DNA of 64,000 bases from Rattus norvegicus (taxonomy: Eukaryota > Chordata > Mammalia > Rodentia > Muridae), in the NCBI RefSeq assembly GCF_036323735.1, contig NC_086038.1:25276001-25340000 (forward strand). The letters run 5' to 3'. Shown in pieces: positions 1 to 10,097 of the stretch. The notes beneath the pieces were generated by a model. It had not been told where the DNA came from. It did not search any database and worked only from the letters and a program-made list of their open reading frames with translations. Both the position numbers and the translations under genes were made by a program. Position 1 is the stretch's first letter; every line of letters starts with the position of its first letter.

Positions 1-154
1 CTTACTCTTTGCTCATTGTGTTTCCTCCATCTCGGCAATAGAAGCCTTAACTAAGACAGCGTGCATAGCAAGTGCTTTTACACACTGAGCCATTCACCTG
101 ACCTTCAGCATTCTTTGCATAATGTTGTCTCAGTTTAAAATCTGGGGGATCATT
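1..154. other. Unassigned left edge
   Basis: No repeat or gene recognised. Confidence 0.4.
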
Positions 155-300
155 CAGGCAGTGGGGTGTACCTCTTTAATCCCAGCTCTCAGGAGGCAGA
201 GGCAGAAGGATCTCTAAGTTCAAAGCCAGCCTGCTCTACAGAGCCAATTTCAGAACAGGGCTACACAGAAAAGCCTCATCTTGAAAAACCAAATTAATTA
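155..300 (+). mobile_element. B1 SINE
   Basis: 7SL-derived body with TTTAATCCCAGC, AGGCAGAGGCAG and a closing A/T-rich tail. A second copy follows in the same orientation. Confidence 0.75.
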
Positions 301-321
301 ATTAATTGTAAAATAAAATAG

Positions 322-480
322 TTGAGTAGTAGTGGCCCACACCTTTAATCCCAGCACTCAGGAGGCAGAGACAGGCTGATCTCTCTGAGTTCAAAACCAA
401 CTTGGTCTACAGAGCAAGTTCCAGGATAGCCAGAGCTACACAGAGAAATCTTGTCTAGAAAACAAACAAACCAACAAACA
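322..480 (+). mobile_element. B1 SINE
   Basis: Near full-length, from AGTAGTGGCCCACACC to the AAACAAACAAACC tail. Confidence 0.8.
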
Positions 481-679
481 AAAATCTGGGGAATCTGTAA
501 TCCCAGCACTTGGGAGTCTGGAAGCTGAATGGTTTCAGTGAGGCTGGAAAGGTGGACTGATATGTACTATTCCTACAAAGGATCCGAGCTTAGACCTCAG
601 CATCTGCAAACTCAGGACCACCTCCAGTACCAGCTCAAGGCCTCTGCCAACACCTGCACTATATGCACGTGCATGCACA

Positions 680-742
680 CGCACACACACACATGTGCAC
701 ACGCACACACATGTGCGCACACACACACGCACACGCACACAC
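680..742. repeat. (CA)n microsatellite, imperfect
   Basis: CA/CG/TG-interrupted dinucleotide run preceding a minus-strand B1 tail. Confidence 0.85.
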
Positions 743-756
743 AATTTTTTAGTTTT

Positions 757-911
757 TTTTGTTGTTGGTTTTTCAAGAAACGGTTTCTCTGTGTAGCCCT
801 AGCTATCCTAGAACTTACGCTGCTAACCAGGCTGGCCTGAAACTCAGAGATCCACCTGCCTCTCCTTCTCTAGTACTGGAATTAGAGTTGTGAGCCACCA
901 CTGCCTAGCTC
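757..911 (-). mobile_element. B1 SINE
   Basis: Reverse B1: TTTCTCTGTGTAGCC through GTGAGCCACCACTGCC. A weaker, more diverged B1-like copy follows at about 925-1090. Confidence 0.8.
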
Positions 912-1157
912 TCACATGCACATATTTTTTTTTTAAATTGAGATAGAGTCTCACTATATATCTCTGGATGGCTTGGAACTCATTACGTAGACAAGGTTGG
1001 CCTCAAACTTGCTGTGTAACCTACAACAACCTAGAACTTTTGATCTTGCACCTACCTCCCAAGTGTGACTGTTACAAGCTTTTACCCCTCTGTCCAACTC
1101 TTTTCTAGGGTTTGGGAATATGTAAATTTTCAGATGATCCCTAACCATCCTCTAGAG

Positions 1158-1378
1158 CAGCAGTTCTCAACCTTCCTAATGCTGCAACCCTTAATACAGT
1201 TCCTCATGCTGTGGTGACCCCCTAGCCAGAAAACTATTTTCATCGCTACTTCATAACTTCAATTTTGCTACTGTTATGAATCATAATGTAAATATCTGTG
1301 TTTTCCAATGGTCTCAGGTGACCTCTGTGAAAGGATCCTTTCATGCAACCTACAAGTTGAGAACCACTGTTCTAGATT
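1158..1378. mobile_element. URR1-like hAT DNA-transposon remnant
   Basis: Begins CAGTTCTCAACCTTCC and ends GTTGAGAACCACTG, an imperfect terminal inverted pair typical of rodent URR1. The interior includes CTACTGTTATGAATCATAATG. Confidence 0.7.
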
Positions 1379-1559
1379 CCATTGGAATCTGTTGGAACTT
1401 TTCACTTCTCATTTTATTAATAATTATAATCATATGATCATTATAATTAATAATTATAAACTCTTTTAGGTGGCTAGGAATTTATTGATATTGTTCTTTC
1501 AAAGAGCCAATTTTCTGTTTGACTGATATATTTTAGTCTCTTTTAATTTCCCCATGATC

Positions 1560-1870
1560 TTTTTGTTTTTCAAGATTTATCTATTATACATAAGTACACT
1601 GTCACTGTCTTCAGACACACCAGAAGAGGGCATCAGATCCCACCCATTACAGATGGCTGTGAGAGGGTTGGGGATTTGGCTCAGTGGAAGAGCGCTTGCC
1701 TAGTAAGCGCAAGGCCCTGGGTTCGGTCCCCAGCTCCGAAAAAAAAAGAAAAGGAAAACAAAACAAAACAAAACAGATGGCTGTGAGCCACCGTGTGGTT
1801 GCTGGGGTTATAACTCAAGACTTCCGGAAGAGCAGTCAATGCTCTTCACCACTGAGCCATCTCTCCAGCC
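1560..1870 (-). mobile_element. B2 SINE interrupted by an ID element
   Basis: Minus B2 from the AAGATTTAT end to ATCTCTCCAGCC, split by the ID at 1664-1772. The 15-bp target ACAGATGGCTGTGAG is repeated at 1649-1663 and 1773-1787. Confidence 0.85.
1664..1772 (+). mobile_element. ID (BC1-type) SINE inside B2
   Basis: tRNA-Ala-derived ID body ending GGTCCCCAGCTCCG plus a long A-rich tail. Perfect 15-bp target duplication proves retroposition into the older B2. Confidence 0.9.
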
Positions 1871-1894
1871 CTCTCCCATGATCTTTTAAAAATT

Positions 1895-2050
1895 GTTTTT
1901 TATTTTACTCTATGTTCAATACTGTTTTGCCTGCATGTGTGTCTGTATGAAGGTGTCAGATCTCCTGGAACAATTGTAAGCTGTGGTAGGTGCTGGGAAT
2001 TGAACCCAGGTACTCTTGAAGAACAGCTGGTGCTTTTCACTGCTAATCCC
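1895..2050 (-). mobile_element. B3/B2-family SINE
   Basis: GTGCTGGGAATTGAACCCAG and flanking B3-like sequence, truncated at its 5' part. Confidence 0.6.
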
Positions 2051-2737
2051 TTTTCCATGATTTTATCTCTTGCCACCCTCTTGTGGGTTAGCCACTGGAC
2101 AAGACTCCTCATACACGGGTTTAAACTAATAGAACGACTATTAGCCAGCCGGCGAGTACGCTGGGTGTTCAGGGTCCCAGTGCGTTCCTGAGCCTTTCTC
2201 AGGGTGAGCTTTTAAGTACAAAAACCTGGGTAGTTGGCATACTTCAGTTAACAAGAACAATTAGCCAGAAAGGAACCATAGAAGCCAAAAAAGCAAGGCT
2301 AGTTCATAGACTCCCCTCGAAGTATGGATTTTCATGGATTAAGTCTTTATTTTTGTTTTGGCTGGTGGTGCTTTGTACATGGCTGAGTTTCATGGTCTGA
2401 GTGGGATTTCCATCATGGAGTCAGTTGTGCTAAAGTTTGGGGCCCCATTGATGCTCACAGTTTATCGGTTTCGCCTCTTCTTGATGTCTAAGACATTGTT
2501 TCAAGGCTGCTGGGGCTGCATAGTGAGACCCTGTCTCCATTCTTTTTTAAATTCTGTATGTGTTTTGCAGGTAGCCAGAGAGGCCCCCAACCAGGACGGG
2601 GGTGGTGGGTGAAGGGCTGCAGGTGGTTGCAAGCCTCTCAGGTCCCCTGCAGGAGCAGTGCATGTTCTTAGAAGCATTAGGTTATTGATCTGAGATTGCC
2701 GGGTATACAACATCAGCACTCACAGCTAGAAACGTTC
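2051..2737. other. Unassigned intergenic sequence
   Basis: No repeat family or exon recognised; short ORFs only, none with family resemblance. Confidence 0.4.
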
Positions 2738-2900
2738 CTTAGCTCGCAGTTGTGGCACACGTCGTCGTTAGTCCCATCACTCAGAGGCAGAGGCAGATGG
2801 ATCTCTGGGAGTTTGAGGCCAGCTTGGTCTACAGAGCAAGTTCCAGGACAGCTATGGGTACACAAAGAAACCCAGTCTCGGGGAAACAACAAACAAACAA
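2738..2900 (+). mobile_element. B1 SINE
   Basis: CAGAGGCAGAGGCAGATGG, TGGTCTACAGAGCAAG and a CAAACAAACAAAC tail. A short B4/B1 fragment follows at about 2970-3050. Confidence 0.75.
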
Positions 2901-3184
2901 ACCCACAAATCACATTAGATAAAACTACAGATAAGAAGAAGAAAAAATAAGTCCCAAAGTCCATTTGACTTTGATAGTGTTCATCTGTAATCCCAACACT
3001 CAGGAGGCTAAGGCAGGAAGTCAGCCTGGACTAGACAGTAACTCCATTAGGGAATGGAGGCTGAAGTAGTGGGAGAAGTTATTACAGAAATTAAACAATA
3101 TCAACTGCTTTGTGAATTCAAGATATATACACCAAAATCAAATAATTATCACACCTTTCGATAAGGGTCTATATAGAGAGAAAT

Positions 3185-3368
3185 GTGTCTTGCTATTGTT
3201 GCATTTCTTGGGTTCCTCCTGGACTTACCATAGAGTCAACAAGAGTGCTGCCCACTGTAGATAGAAACACTTCTGTTAAAAAGTTAAATACTCCGCCTAA
3301 TGATTTAGCTTGGAAGAATCTTAACCAAGATATAAAGAAGCATCTAAATATAAACACAGCAGAAGGTA
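3185..3368 (+). repeat. Unidentified sequence, left copy of an inverted pair
   Basis: About 184 bp on + that aligns in blocks with the reverse complement of 3693-3872. Shared blocks include TTCCTCCTGGACTT, TCAACAAGAGT, TGTAGATAGAAA and CAGCAGAAGGTA. It is open in one frame for 63 codons, but I do not recognise a protein. It sits immediately 3' of the Mad2l1-like stop. Confidence 0.6.
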
Positions 3369-3692
3369 CTACGTGATGAGAGATGGTCTGTGAACAGTTT
3401 CTTCAGTCACTGACGGGGTTCAGCCACCATACTACTCATTTTGTGGATTGTGGTTGTGAATGAGCAGAGACGGACTTCTTCAGAATTAGTAATAAACTGG
3501 AGTCCTGATTCTTCCCCCTTTTCAAGTACAACCACATCTTTGTCAGTGTAAATCAGCAGATCAAACGACCCTAAGTAGGAAATGAAAGTAAAGTGCAGAA
3601 CTTTTCAACAGTAAAGCTGTCCTCCCTGCCTCTCTTAGTGGATCCAGACAGGCAGCATTCACAACTGAATTCAGAACTAAAAAAAACTTTGC

Positions 3693-3872
3693 TACCTTCT
3701 GCTGTATTTGGGGAAATTTAGCATTTTAACAAAAGTTTTTCTATCTACAATGACCATTTTTAAAGGAATTCATTCTGCAATGCTGACAAAATCTATTGGT
3801 TCACCTTAGTAATGTACTCTTGTTGACGCTGGCAAGTCCAGGAGGAACTCAAGAAATGGATCAATAAGACAC
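3693..3872 (-). repeat. Unidentified sequence, right copy of an inverted pair
   Basis: Minus-strand copy of 3185-3368, with a roughly 50-bp insertion and a roughly 55-bp deletion relative to it. It fills part of the gap between the two Mad2l1-like blocks and ends 6 bp before an ID element. Confidence 0.6.
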
Positions 3873-3878
3873 ACTGAT

Positions 3879-3967
3879 CCGGTTGGGGATTTAGCTCAGT
3901 GGTAGAGCGCTTGCCTAGCAAGCTCAAGGCCCTGGGTTCAGTCCCCAGCTCCGAAAAAAAGAAAAAA
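3879..3967 (+). mobile_element. ID SINE within the Mad2l1 pseudogene region
   Basis: Full ID body with GGGGATTTAGCTCAGTGG and AAAAAAAGAAAAAAAGG tail. No clear target duplication flanks it, so a rearrangement at this junction is possible. Confidence 0.9.
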
Positions 3968-4193
3968 AGGTTTCGGACGGATAAGGTCACGATGATACAA
4001 AATGTTGTTGATGTCAAATGAAAAAAACTCGGCCACGATTTCTGCGCTCCCAAGCAGGGGGATGCCTTGGTCGGGCGCTGCTGTGCCATCACCATCTCGA
4101 ACGGAGAACACTGCCAACCTCACTGCAGATGGCGCCCTAGTCCTTTCTGGTTTTTCTAATATTAAAATCTATCAGTCAAGAGGCCAATAATGG

Positions 4194-4370
4194 GGGCTGG
4201 AGCTCAATGGTTAAGACTGTTCTTCTAGAGGTCCTGAGTTCAAATCCCAGCAACCACATGATGGCTCACAGCCATCTGTAATGGGATCTAATGCCCTCTT
4301 CTAGTGTGCATGAAGACAGCGACAGTGTACTCATATACATGAAATAAATAAATCTTAAAAAAAAAAAAAA
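4194..4370 (+). mobile_element. B2 SINE
   Basis: GGCTGGAGCTCAATGG to AATAAATAAATCTT-A(n). Flanked by a 14-bp target duplication with one mismatch (4180-4193 and 4371-4384). Confidence 0.88.
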
Positions 4371-4767
4371 GAGGGCAATAATGGTCACAACTGGGCAGCA
4401 GTTCTTCTCAGCTCTCACCCAACAGGTAGGTGCTGGATGCAGGCAGAGCAGGGTAGACATTTTCTGTGGGCGGTCAGGGTATGTTGTGTAAGACTGGACT
4501 GCAACTATTCCAAAGGCCTTTTGTCTGTGTACCCACTAGCCCTGGAAGCCTTAGGGGAATGTGGGCCAGGCAAGTGTTTACTGGACCCTCAGACTGTGGC
4601 CCCGACGAGGGAGGGGTCACAAAGCCTCAGAGAGTAAATGGACGACTGAATCTGGCACCGCAGACAGTAAGGCCTCTGACAGGCTGTTCTTCATGTGGCT
4701 TAACCTACTTCCTCTTCCTCTTCTTCCTCCTCCTCTTCCTCCACCTGCTCTTCATTATATGGCTTAA
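4371..4767. other. Unassigned; pyrimidine-rich patch
   Basis: Mostly unique sequence. A CTTCCTC-rich run lies at about 4708-4745. No gene evidence. Confidence 0.4.
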
Positions 4768-4908
4768 AAGTCCCAGGCCTTGAACTCACCATTTAGTCAA
4801 AAAGACCTTGAACTTCAGACCCTGCCTCTATCTCCCTGGTGCTGGAGACTAGAAGCATGCACCGCCACCCTCCATTTTTTTTTTTTCCGGAGCTGGGGAC
4901 CAAACCCA
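4768..4908 (-). mobile_element. B1-like fragment followed by ID 3' fragment
   Basis: Diverged reverse B1 to about 4870, then a 33-bp reverse ID end (CCGGAGCTGGGGACC...) at 4876-4908. The ID body is missing, so only its tail end survived. Confidence 0.6.
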
Positions 4909-4949
4909 CCCTCCATTTTTATTATAATTACATTTATGCATGCACGTGC

Positions 4950-4961
4950 GAGGGAGGGAGG

Positions 4962-5029
<68 letters not shown>
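4950..5029. repeat. (GGGA)n/(GA)n microsatellite
   Basis: GGGA units followed by about 60 bp of nearly pure GA. Confidence 0.95.
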
Positions 5030-5032
<3 letters not shown>

Positions 5033-5287
5033 CGCACCACCACCCGTGAACCTGTGCATGGCACCTGTGGGGAGATCAGTGGCTTCTCACTGTATGGATA
5101 CCATGTTGGACTCGGGATTATCGGTCTCGGCGGCAGGCACCGCCCAGTGCCTTTATCCACTGGGCCATCTCGACAGCCCACATCAGGAGTTGGTTCTTTG
5201 GTTCTACCATGTGGGTTCTGGGGATTGAAGTCAGGGATTCGGGCCTAGCAGCAAGCCTGTGCCCACCCTGCTATCTCCCTGGCCCCA
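5030..5287 (-). mobile_element. Two adjacent B3-like SINE copies
   Basis: Two minus-strand B3 ends, each closing with a GGCCATCTCGACAGCCC or TATCTCCCTGGCCCC type sequence (at about 5180 and 5287). Confidence 0.6.
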
Positions 5288-5449
5288 CAGACAGTTTTAT
5301 TTGGCGATAGGAACACAGGAACACAGGACCGCCCTCACCTACTGAGCTACGTTGCCAAATCCTGTATTTAGCTTTTCGTGGGATCACCACGGTGACCTCC
5401 ATATTGGATGCTCCCCATTTACATTCTCATCTGCATCTACTGCATAAAC

Positions 5450-5605
5450 TTTTGTTTTGTTTTGAGATGGGCTTTCTCTGTGTGGTCCTGGCTGTCCTGG
5501 AACTCACTCTGTGGACCAGGCTTGGCTTCAAACTCACGGAGATCCCACCTGCTGCTGCCTCCTGAGCGCTGGGATTCAGGCAAGCACCACCACTCCTTCC
5601 CACAA
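5450..5605 (-). mobile_element. B1 SINE
   Basis: Reverse B1 with TTTTGTTTTGAGATGGG and GCTGGGATTCAGGCAAGC. Confidence 0.8.
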
Positions 5606-5784
5606 CCTTGTCTCATTGTGTCCCACCCCGCAGTCTCTGTGACAGGCTGTTCCTAATAGGTCCCTTCTGAAGATGGCTCCTGTTTGTAGCCATTGAGAGT
5701 TGGTTTTACAATTACATAGTGGATTTCCTCTAAGATCACCATGCAGACGTCACTTGCTGTGACCCGAAACTGAATTTAAAGTTT

Positions 5785-6005
5785 GGTTATCTTTTTATTT
5801 TATTTTATTTTTCTGTGTATTGATATTTTACCCGCACACATATCTGTATACCAGGTACATGCCTGGTGCCCAGAGGCCAGAAATGGGTATCAGATCCCCT
5901 TGGACTGGAGTTAGAGACAGTTCCTACACTGGTGCTAGAAATTGAACCCAGGTCCTCTGAAAGAAAAGCCAGTACTCTTAACTTCTAAGCCATCTTGCTA
6001 GCCCC
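5785..6005 (-). mobile_element. B3 SINE
   Basis: Reverse B3: TGGTGCCCAGAGGCCAG, GAAATTGAACCCAGGTCCTC, ending ATCTTGCTAGCCCC. Confidence 0.75.
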
Positions 6006-6022
6006 AAAGTTAAAATTATCAA

Positions 6023-6152
6023 GAGTGGGCTGTGATGGTACACACCTTTAATACCAGTACTTGGGAGCCAGAGGCAGGCAGATCCCTAAGGCCAGCCTAC
6101 CTACCCAGGGCTATACAGTAACAGTAAGACCCTATCTCAAAAAATAAAAATA
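6023..6152 (+). mobile_element. B1 SINE (short)
   Basis: ACACACCTTTAATACCAG with an internal deletion, then an A-rich tail that abuts the next ID. Confidence 0.7.
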
Positions 6153-6153
6153 A

Positions 6154-6247
6154 GGGGATGGGGATTTAGCTCAGTGGTAGAGCACTTACCTAGCAAGCAC
6201 AAGGCCCTGGGTTCAGTCCTCAGCTTTGGGGGTAAAAAAAAAAAAAA
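6154..6247 (+). mobile_element. ID SINE
   Basis: Full ID with a few substitutions and an A(14) tail. Confidence 0.88.
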
Positions 6248-6337
6248 GACAAAATAACAAAAAGACCAAAAAAGTAAAACTAAGCAAATAAAACAAGGGA
6301 TTTATTGTTTTATTTATAGTTTATAAAAACCCACAGG

Positions 6338-6500
6338 TTTTGCTGGGAAATGGTGGCACCAGCCTTTAATCCCAGCATTCAGGAAGCAGAGGCCGGAGGA
6401 TCTCTGAGTTCGAAGTCAGACTAGTCTATAAAGCAAGTTTCAAGGCAGCCAGGGCTACACAGAGAAATCCTGTCTCACCAAACCAAACCAAACCTAAAAC
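6338..6500 (+). mobile_element. B1 SINE
   Basis: GCTGGGAAATGGTGGC to ACCAAACCAAACC tail. Confidence 0.8.
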
Positions 6501-6920
6501 CCAAAAGCATGGGTTCCTCTATTGGTTAGGCCTGCTACTCTATTATCCTAAGAGCCCTTCTGTTTGCAGTCTGGCCCTCCACACTGAGCAGGTGGCCTTC
6601 TATTTCTCTACACCATTGAGTTGGCCTGTCGCCGCTGTCAGAACTCTCGCTCCCTTTCTCAGCTCACAGTATACTTTCCTTGCTGTCTCCCTGGCTCCTG
6701 ATTCACAGAAGACTGGAATGTAATTAGCATTCCGCCATCTTGACCCAGGAGTCACCTGTGTGGAGGTCAGAGGACATTATGGAGTTGGTCGTCTCCTTCC
6801 CTCTTTACATGGGCCTTGGATATTGAACTTCTCCAGTCATCAGGCTTCTGTGGATGTGCCTTTAACCTTCTGAGAAATACTACCAGTCTATTATATTTAA
6901 TGAAATCATATTAGATTCCC
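6501..6920. other. Mostly unassigned; B3-like remnant
   Basis: A diverged reverse B3 may lie at about 6755-6875 (GTGGAGGTCAGAGGAC...). The rest was not recognised. Confidence 0.4.
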
Positions 6921-6921
6921 A

Positions 6922-6924
<3 letters not shown>

Positions 6925-6963
<39 letters not shown>
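6925..6963. repeat. (CA)n microsatellite
   Basis: About 38 bp of CA with GC-CGC edges. Confidence 0.95.
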
Positions 6964-6965
<2 letters not shown>

Positions 6966-6967
<2 letters not shown>

Positions 6968-8131
6968 TATTGGCTGGTTTTGTGTCATCAACTTGGCACA
7001 AGTGAGAGTCATTAGAGAGGAAGGAGCCTCGGTTGAGGAAATGCCTCCATAAGATCCAGCTAAGTGCTTCCATGATGATGAGAAAATGTGCAGGAGGACA
7101 GTGGCCAGAGGGGATGTCCCCACTGCCCAGACTATAGACAGCAACATCGAGAGAGTCATAAAAGTGACTTTCGTAGCCCCCCATCTTGTCCTTCCAGAAG
7201 AGTCTAAATGTGGTGCCTAGAGGTACCAGGGCACCTGGAAGGGCTGGGAGTGGAGTGCAGTGTGTGGCTTCGATGTTGTGCAGAAAAGGCCCTCAAGACC
7301 CGCCTAGGACATCCCTTCCCTCTTCACAGCCCTCCATACCCAGCCTGTCCTTACCCACACTCCAGGGGAAATCAGGCCCATGCTCTGCCTGGTAGGAGCA
7401 AAGCACAGACACACACCAGTCCTCCTCCACCTCCCAGCAACTGTAAATGGAGGCTGGTGGGACAAAGGGAGTATCCATCAGCAGGTTCTTCTTGCCAGGC
7501 CCCTGCCCACCAGCCTCTAGACACCTCACCTTCCTCTAGCTGGGAAGAGGCCTCCAGCCACTGCCTCACAGCTCTGAGCCCCTCTTCCGAAATCACTCAA
7601 AGGTACCTTGTGGGGGAGCACAGGGCAGGACAAAATGGAACCAATTCACACCCCACCTCCTATCTCATCCTTCCCCCATTGTTTGGGCACCAAACTGTGT
7701 CTTCCCACAGAGCTCACCAGAACTGCAGGAGATTCAGCAGGAGGTCATTGCCTCTGTTGGAGGTGATATCCTCAGGAACCCTGGGGGCGACAAGAGTTAA
7801 CCCTGGTTGGGGTGGACAAGGGGTGAGAGAAGGCAGAGCTTGGGCACTCACATGGTGGTGGTGATGATCAGCATTTTCTCAATTAGTGATTGATGTGGCA
7901 GGGCCCAGCCCCTTGTGTGTATTTTCTATAAGAAAGCAGGCTGAGCAAGCCAGGAGGAGCAAGCCAGTAAGCAGCATCCCTCCATGGTCTCTGTATCAGC
8001 TCCTGCTTCCAGGTCTGGCCCTGCTTGAGTTCCTGTCCTGACTTCCTCTGTAAGCTGAATAAACCCTTTCCACCCCAACTTGCTTTTTTGGTCATGGACT
8101 TTTGTCATAGCGATAGAACCCTAAGAAAGAC
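6966..8131 (+). mobile_element. LTR-like rodent repeat split by an ~800-bp non-repeat segment
   Basis: Left part (6966-7064: GGCTGGTTTTGTGTCATC ... AAGATCCAGCT) and right part (7866-8131: CATTTTCTCAATTAGTG ... CCCTAAGAAAGACA) are consecutive pieces of one rodent repeat. It ends in the CTAAGACA-type terminus also seen at 16437 in reverse. The family name is not certain (MaLR/RMER-like). Confidence 0.65.
7065..7865. other. Non-repeat segment inserted into the LTR-like repeat
   Basis: About 800 bp with no recognised SINE/LTR sequence. It is moderately GC-rich, with frames open for 218 codons (+, 7208-7864) and for about 50 codons from 7065. Neither translation resembles a family I know. Confidence 0.5.
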
Positions 8132-8156
8132 ACATGCATATAATAAAAAAAGTTTA

Positions 8157-8258
8157 GGGGTTGGGGATTTAGCTCAGTGGTAGAGCGCTTGCCTAGGAAG
8201 CGCAAGGCCCTGGGTTCGGTCCCCAGCTCCGAAAAAATGAACCAAAAAAAAAAAAAAA
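8157..8258 (+). mobile_element. ID SINE
   Basis: Full ID with interrupted A tail. AAAAAAAGTTTA occurs on both sides as a likely target duplication. Confidence 0.9.
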
Positions 8259-8277
8259 AGTTTAAATCAGTTGAAGG

Positions 8278-8530
8278 AGTTGAGGATGTAGCTCAGTTCA
8301 TAGAGCATCTACTGAGAGCTCAGGGGACCCTGGGCTTAATCCCTAGACCACAGACCATGGACATCTGCAATCCTAGCACTTAGGAGATACAGCCAAGATG
8401 ATAATAGTAATTTAAGGTCATCCTTGGCTATACAGCAAGTTAGAGGCCAGCATTTGAAAGACAGAAGAAAGCAGATTTCTGTGACTTTGAGGCCAACATG
8501 GTCTACACAGTGAGTTCCAGGACAGCCAAG
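8278..8530 (+). mobile_element. B4 SINE (ID-like head, B1-like tail)
   Basis: GAGGATGTAGCTCAGTTC head followed by B1-like TGGTCTACACAGTGAGTTCC. Confidence 0.65.
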
Positions 8531-8603
8531 GTTACCTTGTCTCAAAAAAAAAAAAAAAAAGAAAAAAAGAAAGAAAAAAGAAAAAAAAAGAAAAATGGGG
8601 GTT

Positions 8604-8927
8604 AGGCGGGAGAGCTGAGGGAATAGCTCAGTTGGTAAGGTGCTTGGTGTTGTCATGCAAGCTTAAGGAACTGTTTGATGCCCAGTACCCAGGTAAAAAA
8701 ATTGGGCATGCCAGGCATGCTTTTAAGCCCAGCCAGGGTTACATAGTGAGACTGCTTCAAAAAAAAAAGGTGATCATGGTGATATGTTCATGTCATCTCA
8801 GTGCAGGAGAGGCAGAGACAGGCAGACCCACAGGGCTCCCAGGCATTAGCTGACTGCATTAGCTGGCTAATTAGTGAGGAATCTTGTCTCAAGAAACACC
8901 TGCAGTATGTAAGCAAACACGCTAAGC

Positions 8928-8969
<42 letters not shown>

Positions 8970-9140
8970 TGTTAAAAATAAAGTAACTTTCAATTAGACA
9001 TGGTAGTACACGCCAAAACTCTAAGCATTCAGGAGGCTGAGGCAGAAGGGTCACAAGTGTCAGGTCAGCCTGAGCTACCCAGCAGGTTCTGAAACAGCCT
9101 CAGAAACATAGCAAGATTCTGGCCAAAAATCAAGAAAGAC
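8604..9140 (+). mobile_element. B4/B1-type SINE remnants with a (CA)n
   Basis: A B4-like unit at about 8604-8769 and B1/B4-like pieces at 8790-8900 and 8996-9140, with a (CA)n at 8932-8968. Confidence 0.5.
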
Positions 9141-10052
9141 CGTTCTGATTGCAGTTAGGGGAAGCAGGCTTCAGGGTTGAAATTACCTAATACCGAGGTT
9201 AAAGACATTGTTTGCAAGAAGTTGGGAGTGTCCTCGCGGGTATGGAGTTTCCATAAGGAGCCCTTGGGCTCCCTGGCACCAAACACTGTTTTCAGGAATG
9301 TGGGACAATTCAATTGTCTCTCACAGCTGGGTAGCACTCTCTTACTTCAGTCAAAGTCAGTGTTCACTGTGAGAAAACTGACAGCAGGGGAAATGATTAA
9401 TTGAAGAAATCTGATACCTGCACAAGCCCCTGTATACCATACACTCCAAACATCAATTTTGACTGAATGTCACATCAATTCCTTGAGGATTTGCAGCAGA
9501 TTAAAACTCTTCAGCAGATAAAACAGAGTAGGATAGTTCTTAATGCAATGAGCATGTGCCAGGAAAACAATAGATGGATGGCCCAACCAAGTCTGAAAGC
9601 ATCCTTCACCTCCTACTGAAATAGACGGAGCCACTTGAAATAGTGACCCTTGGGCCCCATCCCTAGAACCTCTAAGCCTGCTGAAGGAGGTTGGAAATTA
9701 CTACGTGCTAGGTCATATCCAAAGGGTCCACCTTTTTGTCTTCAATGATTCACAAAGCACAGAAACGTCTGTGCAATTATTGAGAATACACTTGGAGATC
9801 CTACATTTACACTGAAGCTTTACTCCCTTCCCAATTCTGATCACAGTACTGGCTTTCAGGGGCCAGAGCTCTCTGCCCATGAATCAAACAGTTCTTTACC
9901 TCCCGCAGCAAGACTCTACACCCTGGGGTTTTGGGGCGCCTGGTGAAAGGAGTTATGTTGTGCATGGCCCCTGAGCAGGGCCCTGGGTTTCCTTATAATT
10001 GACTCTATCTCTGTGAAGATATGCCTCCCACATCCAGCGCTCTTTGGTCTGA
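9141..10052. other. Unassigned intergenic sequence
   Basis: About 900 bp free of recognisable repeats, the longest such stretch left of Sirt1. No coding match was recognised. It could hold old unique or regulatory sequence. Confidence 0.4.
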
Positions 10053-10097
10053 AAGAGAATGAATGAATGAATGAATGAATGAATGAATGAATGAATG
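10053..10097. repeat. (GAAT)n tetranucleotide microsatellite
   Basis: Eleven nearly perfect GAAT/AATG units. Confidence 0.95.

Larger units (their letters stand above)
3403..4150 (-). pseudogene. Mad2l1-derived pseudogene, two coding blocks with unrelated sequence between
   Basis: Minus strand. The 5' block (3967-4089, with possible 5' UTR to about 4150) starts ATG GCA CAG CAG (MAQQ) and, after a frameshift near codon 5, reads QGIPLLGSAEIVAEFFSF and ILYHRD, matching the N terminus of the spindle-checkpoint protein MAD2L1. The 3' block (3403-3565) reads FDLLIYTDKDVVVLEK, then EESGLQFITNSEEVRL, SFTTTIHK and MVA, with a damaged C terminus and a stop where the parent gene has one. About 120 middle codons are replaced by 3566-3966: a sequence with an intron-acceptor-like edge, an inverted-repeat copy, and an ID SINE. 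It cannot make a functional protein. Processed or partly processed origin is unresolved. Confidence 0.85.

Noticed and set aside
3879..3967. tRNA-Ala gene
   Set aside because: The body is tRNA-like, but its A-rich tail, multiple copies and target duplications show it is an ID SINE; the same applies to every ID copy here.
4839..5248. Arg/Glu-repeat ORFs
   Set aside because: Translation of the GA microsatellite and flanking SINEs.
6902..6965. Possible CRISPR-like or tandem array
   Set aside because: Simple CA dinucleotides with no spacer structure; no array of any kind is present in the window.
7208..7864. 218-codon + ORF as a gene
   Set aside because: Low-complexity Pro/Ser-rich translation with no recognisable domain, promoter or splice context; kept only as part of the unexplained insert.
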